Source: Thalassospira tepidiphila MCCC 1A03514
GTDB taxonomy: Bacteria; Pseudomonadota; Alphaproteobacteria; Rhodospirillales; Thalassospiraceae
NCBI RefSeq assembly: GCF_001662875.1
Contig: NZ_JPVZ01000001.1
Span: 558,001 to 622,000, forward strand
Length of the DNA stretch: 64,000 bases
Direction: 5' to 3'
This document shows positions 42,915 through 50,828 of this stretch, in pieces. The position numbers and the translations under genes are program-made. A model generated the notes under the pieces. That model had not been told where the DNA came from. It saw only the letters and a program-made list of their open reading frames with translations, and did no database searches. How positions within the stretch are numbered: position 1 is the first letter of the stretch; every line of letters begins with the position of its first letter.

Positions 42915-43736
42915 CTAGAGCCAACGTTTGCGGCGCTTGTAGGATTTGATGTTCTTGAAGCTTTTGCGTTCTTCAGAACCGCCGCCCAGATAGAATTCCT
43001 TGACGTCCTCGTTATTCAGAAGCTCGTCACGGGTGCCATCCAGAACAACCTTACCGCTTTCCATGATGTAACCATAGTCGGCAACCTTAAGCGCAAAGTT
43101 GGCGTTCTGTTCAACAATGAGCATCGTGATGCCCTGCTCGCGGTTGATCTTCTCAATGATCCCGAACACTTCCTTGACCAGAAGCGGCGACAAGCCCATT
43201 GACGGCTCATCAAGCAGGATCATTTTGGGCCGCGCCATAAGCGCACGGCCGATCGCCAGCATCTGCTGCTCCCCACCTGAAAGGTACCCGGCAAGTCCGG
43301 TTCGTTCCTTAAGGCGCGGGAAGTATTCAAAGACCATTTCAATATCGTCTTTGACCTTGTTGTCCTTGCGCGTATAGGCGCCAAGACGCAGGTTTTCGAT
43401 GCAGGTCATGTCCTCAATGATACGGCGGCCTTCCATAACCTGAAACAGGCCTGAGCGCACGATATCCTCGGGATTGCCATTGGCAATCTGGTTGCCCATG
43501 AAACTGATGTCACCACGGGTGACTTCGCCGTCTTCGGTTTTCAGCAAACCCGAAATCGCCTTAAGCGTCGTGGATTTACCAGCCCCGTTTGGGCCAAGAA
43601 GGGTAACGATCTTGCCTTGCGGAACCTCAAGCGAGACGCCACGCAGGACCAGAATCACCTCGTCATAGACGACTTCAATATTGTTGACCGACAGCATCGG
43701 TTCGGCGGTTTCTATTTTGCGGGCGGGCTCTGCCAT
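42915..43736 (-). CDS. livF: branched-chain-type ABC transporter ATP-binding protein LivF
   Basis: ATPase of 273 aa. Walker A GPNGAGKSTTLKAI, signature YLSGGEQQMLAIGRALM, and Walker B PKMILLDEPSMGLSPLL fit the LivF subgroup. The C-terminal end is extended by a basic tail (GGSEERKSFKNIKSYKRRKRWL) beyond the usual ~235 aa. The start at 43736 has AAGGGAC upstream. It pairs with LivG, encoded at the other end of the operon. Confidence 0.9.
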   Translation of the reverse strand: MAEPARKIETAEPMLSVNNIEVVYDEVILVLRGVSLEVPQGKIVTLLGPNGAGKSTTLKAISGLLKTEDGEVTRGDISFMGNQIANGNPEDIVRSGLFQVMEGRRIIEDMTCIENLRLGAYTRKDNKVKDDIEMVFEYFPRLKERTGLAGYLSGGEQQMLAIGRALMARPKMILLDEPSMGLSPLLVKEVFGIIEKINREQGITMLIVEQNANFALKVADYGYIMESGKVVLDGTRDELLNNEDVKEFYLGGGSEERKSFKNIKSYKRRKRWL

Positions 43737-43776
43737 GGTGTCCCTTTCGAATGATCTTCTTGTGGTCTCCAGCTGT

Positions 43777-43814
43777 CGGAGGCAGGGCATCTTGCGTCTT
43801 ATGCCCTGCCTCCG
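43777..43814 (-). repeat. strong hairpin after substrate-binding protein gene
   Basis: Perfect 14-bp arms CGGAGGCAGGGCAT (43777-43790) and ATGCCCTGCCTCCG (43801-43814), 10-nt loop, between the binding-protein gene and livF. No T-run follows on the minus strand, so it probably blocks 3' exonucleases and raises binding-protein mRNA. Confidence 0.65.
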
Positions 43815-43849
43815 AACAGTCTGGGAGACATTCGTCTTACTGGATGGTC

Positions 43850-45094
43850 TTAGTAACCAAGCCAGTCGTCACGACGCGGAAGCGTTACAGTCGTTACTTT
43901 TTCGACCGTTGCTTCACCGCCTTTGGCGCTACCGTTATAGATGTTGACGGTGTTGATGCCGCGATGGTCTTCGGCGGTCCAGGTTGCTTCCATGCAAACG
44001 CCTTCAAGACCGGCCGGCACCCAGTTCTGGCGGGCATACATGCCTGCCTTGATGTTCGCGCCGGTGATGCCGCCATTGTTCTTGGCCCATTCCATGGCTT
44101 CTTTCATGTAATAGGCAGAACAAATGCCACGGATATAGTGATGGGTGCGGAACTCTTCGCCAGAGCGGTCCGACATTTTGGAGATTTCGCGCACCAGATC
44201 CATGCCCGGAACACCTTCATCGGTCCAGAAGCTGGTCATCGCCGGGAAGATGTAGTTTTCGACATCGCCAATGGTTTTAAGGGTCTCGTAGTCACCGGCC
44301 CAGATGTTGGCCAGCCATTTCGGGGTCGCACCAACCGTGTCACAGGATTTCACCAGCGACACAACCGACGGGCCAAGGTTACCGAGGTAGCCATAGTTGG
44401 TCCCGGCTTCCTTAAGGGTCAGGCACTGTGCCTTGAAGTCACCCGGCTTCATCGAAACAACCACCGGTGCGGTTACTTCAAAGCCAAGCTCGGTTGCGTA
44501 TTCCGCACAGGCTTCTTTCGGGGCATTCGGATAGGGGTGGTTATCGCCAATATGCGAGAACACCGGCTTGCCCGAACCACCAGACTGTTTCCAGTCTTCT
44601 GCAGCCCACTGAACCAGCGCACGGCAGGCATCGGAATAAGACGCACCATAGAAGAAGTTATAAGGTGCCGGTTTGGCGGTTTTCGGGTTTTTGCCCGTCG
44701 GGTCGGTCAGGTGACCGGAATAGGATGCGGAATAGACCGGCACTTCATCCTTGGCAACGAAGCTGATCAGGGCTTCGGTATCGCCCGTACCCCAGCCCTG
44801 CATCGCAACCATGTCGTTGCGCGAACGCCATTTCTTGTAGTTCGCAATCGCCTGCGGAACCTTGTAGGCATAGTCAACAGATTCAGAATCCAGAACCGTG
44901 CCATCAATACCGCCATGGGTGTTGATGTAAGACAGCGCATCGCGCACACCATCGGCATAGAACTTGCCAATAAAGCCGGTGGCACCGGTGATATCCATCA
45001 GATGGCCGACAAATACCATATCGTCATCTGCTTGTGCTGCCGAGAACGACAGCCCCGTTGCGACCATCGCGGTCGCTGCAATCAATCTTTTCAT
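43850..45094 (-). CDS. branched-chain-type ABC transporter substrate-binding protein
   Basis: Periplasmic binding protein of 414 aa (Peripla_BP_6 family). Signal peptide is MKRLIAATAMVATGLSFSAAQA; mature protein starts DDDMVFVGHLMDITGATGFIGKFYADGVRDALSYIN. The motif GATGF replaces the usual GP..G.G, and the pocket region differs from leucine-binding proteins, so the ligand is probably not a branched-chain amino acid. In this context (two acyl-CoA ligases) an aromatic or carboxylic acid is more likely. GGGAG precedes the ATG. Hairpins lie on both sides of the gene. Codon use is biased toward preferred codons, as for a highly expressed protein. Confidence 0.88.
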   Translation of the reverse strand: MKRLIAATAMVATGLSFSAAQADDDMVFVGHLMDITGATGFIGKFYADGVRDALSYINTHGGIDGTVLDSESVDYAYKVPQAIANYKKWRSRNDMVAMQGWGTGDTEALISFVAKDEVPVYSASYSGHLTDPTGKNPKTAKPAPYNFFYGASYSDACRALVQWAAEDWKQSGGSGKPVFSHIGDNHPYPNAPKEACAEYATELGFEVTAPVVVSMKPGDFKAQCLTLKEAGTNYGYLGNLGPSVVSLVKSCDTVGATPKWLANIWAGDYETLKTIGDVENYIFPAMTSFWTDEGVPGMDLVREISKMSDRSGEEFRTHHYIRGICSAYYMKEAMEWAKNNGGITGANIKAGMYARQNWVPAGLEGVCMEATWTAEDHRGINTVNIYNGSAKGGEATVEKVTTVTLPRRDDWLGY

Positions 45095-45153
45095 AACGAC
45101 GTCTCCCTTGGACGTTTTCACTAAAGTAAGCCTCCCGGTCGCCCCGTTTTTGC

Positions 45154-45186
45154 CCCGGCCCTTTTGTTTTTTGTAAGCGGGCCGGG
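45154..45186 (-). repeat. hairpin between livM and binding-protein genes
   Basis: Perfect 8-bp arms CCCGGCCC (45154-45161) and GGGCCGGG (45179-45186), 17-nt loop, 14 bp after the livM stop. It lacks a terminal T-run on the transcribed strand. Confidence 0.5.
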
Positions 45187-45199
45187 TTCGGGGTTTTAG

Positions 45200-46273
45200 T
45201 CAGTACGAGAAGGGATAAAGCTTCCAGTACGCCCTGATCTGTTGCCAGCGATGGGCAAGCCCATCCGGCTCAAAGATCAGGAACAGGATGATGGCCAGAC
45301 CAATTGCCATCTCCTTGATATAGGCCAGCCCGTCGGTCACAGCCGTCGAATTGGCCCATTCAAAAACGCTCAGTGCGCTGACACCGGTTTCCATGACTTC
45401 GGGCAACAAAACCATAAACACCGTGCCCATCAACGTCCCTTTGACGGAACCAAGACCACCAATGATGATCATGCCGAGGAACTGGATCGATAGCAGAATG
45501 GTAAAGCCTTCGGCCGAGACAAAGCCCAGATAGTGGCCATACATCGCCCCGCCGACGCCGGCATAGAAAGACGAAATGGCAAAGCTCATCAGGCGATATT
45601 TCGTGAGGTTGATCCCCATGATTTCAGCCGAAAGATAATGGTCGCGCACAGCAACAAAGGCACGACCATCACGGGTCCGCATCAGGTTCGTCCCAAGCAA
45701 ATACATCACCACGAGGAAGAACAGGCAGACATAGAAGAAGCTGAAATCATCCAGAACTTCATAGCCAAACACATTGACCGGATTGGCTGCCGCGCCATAG
45801 GAACCACCGGTAAACCATTCGGCCCGGGCAAAGAAATCTTCGAGGATGAACTGGGCTGCCAGTGTCGCAATCGCCAGATAAAGCCCCTTGATGCGGGCGG
45901 CGGGCAACCCAAACAGCATGCCAACCGCTGCGGTCATCAGACCGGCCAGCGGGATCGACAACAGGACAGGAATGCCGGTTGTGTTGTTGATCCAGGCCGA
46001 TGCAAACGCACCAAAGCCAAAGAAGGCAGCATGGCCCAATGAAATCTGCCCGGTAAAGCCGACCAGAATATTCAACCCCAGTGCGGCAATCGCAAAATAG
46101 GAAATCTGAATGAACAGGTTGACGTAATAGCCATCCAGAACAAACGGGATCATGGCGACGGCAAAGATGCCAAGGATCGCGGCGTTGCGGATATAGGTCG
46201 TATCAAAGATGCGGGTATCCTGACGATAAGTCGTTCGGAAGTCACCGCAAGGACGTATAGAAAATCCAGCCAT
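45200..46273 (-). CDS. livM: branched-chain-type ABC transporter permease LivM
   Basis: Inner-membrane permease of 357 aa with about ten helices. GLNILVGFTGQISLGHAAFFGFGAFASAW is the LivM signature, and the EAA-like loop is RAFVAVRDHYLSAEIMGINLTKYRLMSFAISSFYAGVGGAMYG. I start at 46273 (MAGFSIRPCG) because AGGGAAG lies 7 nt upstream. The gap to livH is 19 bp. Confidence 0.9.
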   Translation of the reverse strand: MAGFSIRPCGDFRTTYRQDTRIFDTTYIRNAAILGIFAVAMIPFVLDGYYVNLFIQISYFAIAALGLNILVGFTGQISLGHAAFFGFGAFASAWINNTTGIPVLLSIPLAGLMTAAVGMLFGLPAARIKGLYLAIATLAAQFILEDFFARAEWFTGGSYGAAANPVNVFGYEVLDDFSFFYVCLFFLVVMYLLGTNLMRTRDGRAFVAVRDHYLSAEIMGINLTKYRLMSFAISSFYAGVGGAMYGHYLGFVSAEGFTILLSIQFLGMIIIGGLGSVKGTLMGTVFMVLLPEVMETGVSALSVFEWANSTAVTDGLAYIKEMAIGLAIILFLIFEPDGLAHRWQQIRAYWKLYPFSY

Positions 46274-46292
46274 AGTATATCTTCCCTGTCCT

Positions 46293-47186
46293 CTAGATAC
46301 GTTCGATGTCTTTGGTGCCAAACAGGCCATATGGCTTGATGCACAGGATAATGATCAGCACGTAGAACGGTGCGATCGAGAACAGGTTGCCCCAGTGCAG
46401 ATACTGGCCGTCAACAAACTCCGCAGTGTTTTCAAGCAGACCAATGATCACGCCGCCGACAATGGCACCAATGATCGAATCAAGCCCGCCAAGGATCACC
46501 GCCGGGAACACCTTGATTCCGATCACCGAAAGGGCGGACGACACGCCATTGACCATGCCGATCACTATCCCGGCGACACCAGATACAAGGGCCGAGATTG
46601 CCCAAGACATCGCAAATACGGTTTTGACGGAAATACCAAGACTTTGCGCGACCTGCTGATCAAAGGCAGTTGCGCGCATGGCAAGGCCAAGCTTGGAATA
46701 TTTAAAGAACCAATAGAACCCGGCCATGATGAACAACGAGATCACGAAGCTCATGATATAGGCCGTCTCGATCTGCATCCCCAACAGGTTGACCGATCGG
46801 GTTTCAAACACCTGCGGATAGGTCGCCGTGGTTGCCCCGAAAATCCACTTGGTTGCTGCCTGGAAGAAGATCGAAAGCCCGATGGTCACCATGATGACCG
46901 AGATGATCGGTTCGCCAATCATCGGTCGCAAGACAACCATCTGCAGAACGATGCCAAACGCCATCATGAACAGCAGGGTAAACAGGAAACCCAGCCAGAA
47001 GGGCATATGCATCTCGACAAGGAATGCATAACACACCCATGCCCCGATCAGCAGGAACTCACCCTGGGCAAAGTTGACGATCTGGGTCGATTTGTAGATC
47101 AGGACAAAGCACATGGCGACAACGCCATAGAGTGTCCCGACAATCAAACCGTTCAGCAGAAGCTGGAACAGAAGTTCGAAATTCAT
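46293..47186 (-). CDS. livH: branched-chain-type ABC transporter permease LivH
   Basis: Inner-membrane permease of 297 aa with about eight helices. LLLNGLIVGTLYGVVAMCFVLIYKSTQIVNFAQGEFLLIGAWVCY is the LivH signature, and LAMRATAFDQQVAQSLGISVKTVFAMSWAISALVSGVAG the ATPase-contact loop. Start at 47186 has AGGGATGG upstream. With LivM it forms the channel of the importer. Confidence 0.9.
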   Translation of the reverse strand: MNFELLFQLLLNGLIVGTLYGVVAMCFVLIYKSTQIVNFAQGEFLLIGAWVCYAFLVEMHMPFWLGFLFTLLFMMAFGIVLQMVVLRPMIGEPIISVIMVTIGLSIFFQAATKWIFGATTATYPQVFETRSVNLLGMQIETAYIMSFVISLFIMAGFYWFFKYSKLGLAMRATAFDQQVAQSLGISVKTVFAMSWAISALVSGVAGIVIGMVNGVSSALSVIGIKVFPAVILGGLDSIIGAIVGGVIIGLLENTAEFVDGQYLHWGNLFSIAPFYVLIIILCIKPYGLFGTKDIERI

Positions 47187-47246
47187 GTTGCCATCCCTGT
47201 AATGGCGACCCAAGCCTTTGGCCCGGGCCACAGTTATGCTGCTGCC

Positions 47247-49196
47247 TTATTCGGCGGCTTTCGGGGCCGTCTGTGCGGCCTTGTCATTATCAAGATCAAC
47301 GACCTTCACACTCGTCTGGATGCGGGTTTTCGACCCGTCCTGGAAGGTGATCATGGTGTCGATATCAACCTTGTCATTGCCGGCATAAACCGCATCGATG
47401 ATGTCGGCATATTTCTCGGCAACCACACCACGGCGCACTTTGCGCGTGCGGGTCAGTTCGCCGTCATCGGCATCCAGTTCCTTGTAAAGCAGAAGGAACC
47501 GCTTGATCCGTTGGGCTTCCGGAAGTGTCTTGTTCACTTCCCGGATTTCCTCGGTGATCATGTCATAGACCTGCGGCTGGGCTGACAGATTGGTGTAGTT
47601 GGTAAAGGCAATCCCACGCTGCTCGGCCCATTTCGCCATGATCGAATAACGAATACAGATCATGGTCGACAGGAACGGTAGGCCCTTGCCAAGAATCACG
47701 GCCTCGGCAATGAATGGCGAGAATTTCAGTTTGTTTTCAATAAACTGCGGCGAATAGCGCACCCCAGTGGAGGTTTCCGCCAGATCCTTCATGCGGTCAA
47801 TCACCACAAGGTGCTTGTTCTCGTCCTTGAAGTAACCGGCATCACCGGTATGCATCCAGCCATCCCGGACATCCTCGTCATAGGCGGCCTGATTTTTGAA
47901 GTATCCGGTAAACATGCCCGACGTACGCGCAACGATTTCGCCAACACCATTTTCGTCGGTATTGATCACCTTGATCTCGGAATTATCAAAGGCAACGCCA
48001 ACCGTATCGAAATCAATATCGCCCGGCTGATGGATGGTATAGGCGCCGCACAGTTCGGTCTGACCATAAAGCTGACGCAGCGGTACACCCATCGCATGGA
48101 AGAACCTGAAGGTTTCCGGGCCAATCGCGGCACCACCTGTCGCGGCGGAACGCAGATTGGAAAATCCAAGACGGTCTTTAAGCGCATTCATCAGGATCAT
48201 ATCGGCCATCTTCGAATGACCACCGGCATCCATCGCGGTGCGCGCCAGTGCCATGCCGAAATCAAACATCTTTTGCTTGAACGGTGTGGAATCCATCATC
48301 CGTGCGCGGACATCCGCTGCGATGGTTTCCCAAACGCGCGGTGCCAAAAGGACGAAGTTCGGACCAATTTCGCGCAGGTCGGCCATCATGGTTTCCTGCT
48401 CTTCGACGAAATTGACGATCTGGCGGCTGATCAGCGACTGACCAACGACATAGACCTGCTCCATAATCCATGGCAATGGCAGGACCGAGACATAATTGTC
48501 ACCCGGATATTTCGGGTCAGCGCGAAGGTAAGCGGCACAGTGATCAAGGAAATCACCGGAATTGAGCATCGCCATCTTCGGCTTGGACGTCGTACCCGAC
48601 GTGGTGCACAGAATGGCGCATTCATCGCCACGGGTGTCGGCAACCATCTGGTCATAAATGCCCGGATTTTTTGCCTCCAGCTCGCGGCCCAGTTCATAAA
48701 GCTTTTCGACATCCAGCAAACGCGGGTCGTCGTATTTGCGCATCCCGCGCGGGTCACAATAAACGATGTGGTCGACCGTCGGGATATCTTCGCCAAGCTC
48801 AAGCAGCTTGTCGCACTGTTCCTCGTCTTCGGCGATCAGGATGCGCGCGCCTGAATAGGTAATCAGATAGGCGACTTCTTCGTGCAGGCTGTCCTGATAA
48901 AGACCAACCGACATACCGCGCAGCGCATGCGCCGCGATTTCGGCCCAAACCCATTCCGGACGGTTTTCACCGATGATACCAACAACATCGCCCTGCCCAA
49001 GGCCAAGGGCGCGCATGCCAAGCGCCATCCATTTGACGCGGTCGTTATAATCCTGCCAGGTAAATTCCTGCCAGATGCCGAATTCCTTTTCGCGCATGGC
49101 GACTTCTTTGGGCCAGTTGCGCGCATTATAAGCCAGTACTTTCGGGAAGCTATCAAGCGACTGAACGTCGGCATATTCCGGGATATTGCTGCTCAT
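47247..49196 (-). CDS. AMP-dependent acyl-CoA synthetase (long-chain type, COG1022-like)
   Basis: Ligase of 649 aa. The P-loop ILCTTSGTTSKPKMAML, the A5 motif YGQTELCGAYTI, the A7/A8 region GWMHTGDAGYFKDENKHLVVIDRMKDL and the closing GVRYSPQFIENKLKFSPFI are all present, so it should adenylate a carboxylic acid and transfer it to CoA. Sequence style (QDYNDRVKWMALGMRALGLGQGDVVGIIGENRPEW) matches the eukaryote-like long-chain acyl-CoA synthetase subgroup often found with liv-type importers in Proteobacteria. It lies between livG (2-bp spacing, TGA-TC-ATG) and livH, so it belongs to the uptake operon and probably traps the imported acid as a CoA ester. Confidence 0.9.
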   Translation of the reverse strand: MSSNIPEYADVQSLDSFPKVLAYNARNWPKEVAMREKEFGIWQEFTWQDYNDRVKWMALGMRALGLGQGDVVGIIGENRPEWVWAEIAAHALRGMSVGLYQDSLHEEVAYLITYSGARILIAEDEEQCDKLLELGEDIPTVDHIVYCDPRGMRKYDDPRLLDVEKLYELGRELEAKNPGIYDQMVADTRGDECAILCTTSGTTSKPKMAMLNSGDFLDHCAAYLRADPKYPGDNYVSVLPLPWIMEQVYVVGQSLISRQIVNFVEEQETMMADLREIGPNFVLLAPRVWETIAADVRARMMDSTPFKQKMFDFGMALARTAMDAGGHSKMADMILMNALKDRLGFSNLRSAATGGAAIGPETFRFFHAMGVPLRQLYGQTELCGAYTIHQPGDIDFDTVGVAFDNSEIKVINTDENGVGEIVARTSGMFTGYFKNQAAYDEDVRDGWMHTGDAGYFKDENKHLVVIDRMKDLAETSTGVRYSPQFIENKLKFSPFIAEAVILGKGLPFLSTMICIRYSIMAKWAEQRGIAFTNYTNLSAQPQVYDMITEEIREVNKTLPEAQRIKRFLLLYKELDADDGELTRTRKVRRGVVAEKYADIIDAVYAGNDKVDIDTMITFQDGSKTRIQTSVKVVDLDNDKAAQTAPKAAE

Positions 49197-49198
49197 GA

Positions 49199-50008
49199 TC
49201 AGGCCACCTGCTCGTCTTCGTCCGTGTCGTCGTCTTCTTCGCCGAGATAGGCTTTCTTGACATGCTTGTTGGCCATGACTTCTTCCGGCAGGCCTTCGGC
49301 AATCTTGCGGCCGAAATCAAGGACCATCACCCGGTTGGAGATATCCATCACCACACCCATGTCGTGTTCGATCATGACAACGGTCATGCCCCACTCTTCA
49401 TTGAGATCGATGATAAAGCGCGCCATGTCCTCTTTTTCTTCGAGGTTCATGCCCGCCATCGGCTCATCAAGCAGGATCAGGTCCGGACGCAACGCAACAG
49501 CACGCGCAAGCTCGACCCGTTTGCGCAAACCATAGGAAAGCGTGCCGGCGGTCGCCTTGCGGATATGGGAAATTTCAAGGAAGTCGATGACGTCTTCGCA
49601 GAAACGACGATGGTCGAGCTCTTCTTTCTGCGCGCCGCCAAACCAGTAAAGCGGCCCGTTCAGAAAGTTGTTCTTAAGCAGGTGGTGACGCCCGACCATG
49701 ATGTTATCAAGCACATTCATGTGCCCGAAAAGCGCCAGGTTCTGGAACGTACGCCCGATACCAAGTTCGGCGCGATCATTCGGCTTGAGCCCGGTAACAT
49801 CCTTGCCCTTGAAAGATACCGAACCGGTCGTTGGCGTATAGCGCCCCGAAACGCAGTTCAGCATGGATGTCTTACCGGCACCGTTCGGGCCGATAATCGA
49901 AAAAAGCTCGCCCGGCTGAACGGAGAAGCTGACATCACTCAGCGCACGCACGCCGCCGAAAACAAGCGACACGTCGCTAATCTCTAAAATAGGACTCTGT
50001 GACGTCAT
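49199..50008 (-). CDS. livG: branched-chain-type ABC transporter ATP-binding protein LivG
   Basis: ATPase of 269 aa. Walker A GPNGAGKTSMLNCVSG, the LivG-type GIGRTFQNLALFGHMNVLDNIMVGRH block, signature LSYGLRKRVELARAVAL, and Walker B LILLDEPMAGMNLEE. The end is acidic (EEDDDTDEDEQVA). It is the first gene of the operon; start at 50008 has GGGAGGA about 10 nt upstream. Confidence 0.9.
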   Translation of the reverse strand: MTSQSPILEISDVSLVFGGVRALSDVSFSVQPGELFSIIGPNGAGKTSMLNCVSGRYTPTTGSVSFKGKDVTGLKPNDRAELGIGRTFQNLALFGHMNVLDNIMVGRHHLLKNNFLNGPLYWFGGAQKEELDHRRFCEDVIDFLEISHIRKATAGTLSYGLRKRVELARAVALRPDLILLDEPMAGMNLEEKEDMARFIIDLNEEWGMTVVMIEHDMGVVMDISNRVMVLDFGRKIAEGLPEEVMANKHVKKAYLGEEDDDTDEDEQVA

Positions 50009-50726
50009 GCCGTCGCATTCCTCCCTGACTTGGGCCGCAAATGCCGCAGAACCGCATTTCGGGTTCTTTCGCGTGAAAATTTGCAAACCGCTGTTCAGTT
50101 TCCCTGATGATGTGTCGGTTTATTTTATGACCCTGACCTTACGGAAACCGGGCCTGACACATTTAATAGGCATTTAAGTACCAATTTCAGCATATTGCGT
50201 CAATGCAATGATTCTCAAGGGGTTGGGAGTTTTCTACAAATTCGCACCGCACAATTATTTGACGACAGAATACGCCGACCGCTCTACCCTTGATTACGTA
50301 GCGTTATCTCAGGTTGCAGGTCGCAGACGGCACGCGAAAACACCGCAATGCAAAAATCTTTCGCAATCATGCACCGCACAATTCGCGCGCATTGGGAACA
50401 TGCCGCTTTGCACGCAAATCCAAACCCGCCGCCCCGACTCTGGTGCGGAGTCGTCGTTCCAGGCGACCGGCCCCTGCGCCCCACGACGACATTCATTGCC
50501 GCGAATGCCGGCCGCTTTATAACCATGTCAGGAAAAAACAGACTCCGTGCTTTGCCCGTCCTATTGAAAGGCCAAAAGCCACGGCACATATCGTCTAAAG
50601 CCGTTTGACTGCTTGTTGGACTTTGCCAACATGCTGTGATCAACGGGTTTTCACCAATACCCCTTTTCGGGGTCTGGACTTTCAAAGGGAATTGTGGTGT
50701 AACCCCGTTGCACATAGATATGTAGC

Positions 50727-50742
50727 CGTGACCCGCGTCACG
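50727..50742. promoter_or_regulatory. palindrome upstream of acnA
   Basis: CGTGAC-CCGC-GTCACG, perfect 6-bp arms, about 87 bp before the acnA ATG. Candidate operator; binding protein unknown. Confidence 0.4.
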
Positions 50743-50786
50743 CAACACAGATAGCCCACCGCTCGGCGCTCCGACGGTCGGGGTGT

Positions 50787-50800
50787 CTTGTCACGACAAG
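50787..50800. promoter_or_regulatory. palindrome in acnA leader
   Basis: CTTGTC-AC-GACAAG, perfect 6-bp arms, ending 28 bp before the acnA ATG. It may act in DNA as an operator. The two-base spacer makes an RNA hairpin less likely. Confidence 0.4.
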
Positions 50801-50828
50801 CCCTTTTAACCACCTTGAGGAGGGTCTG

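Larger units (their letters stand above)
50009..50828. other. 820-bp gene-free region with acnA leader
   Basis: The longest stretch without a supported gene. Overlapping frames on both strands between 50208 and 50748 have no family resemblance and weak start sites. The right end has several palindromes in front of acnA (50727-50742, 50787-50800, and a small CCGAC-G-GTCGG at 50771-50781). The rest must hold the livG-operon promoter; I see nothing else definite. A small hairpin GACTC...GAGTC lies near 50436-50453. Confidence 0.5.

Noticed and set aside
43751-45124. 457-codon open frame opposite the liv-type binding-protein gene
   Set aside because: Shadow of a highly biased gene; the sense frame has a signal peptide and clear family sequence.
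50284-50748. 154-codon minus-strand frame and overlapping plus-strand frames in the gap before acnA
   Set aside because: Compositionally odd (rich in Arg, Cys, Pro), overlapping in several frames, no convincing start and no recognisable domain.
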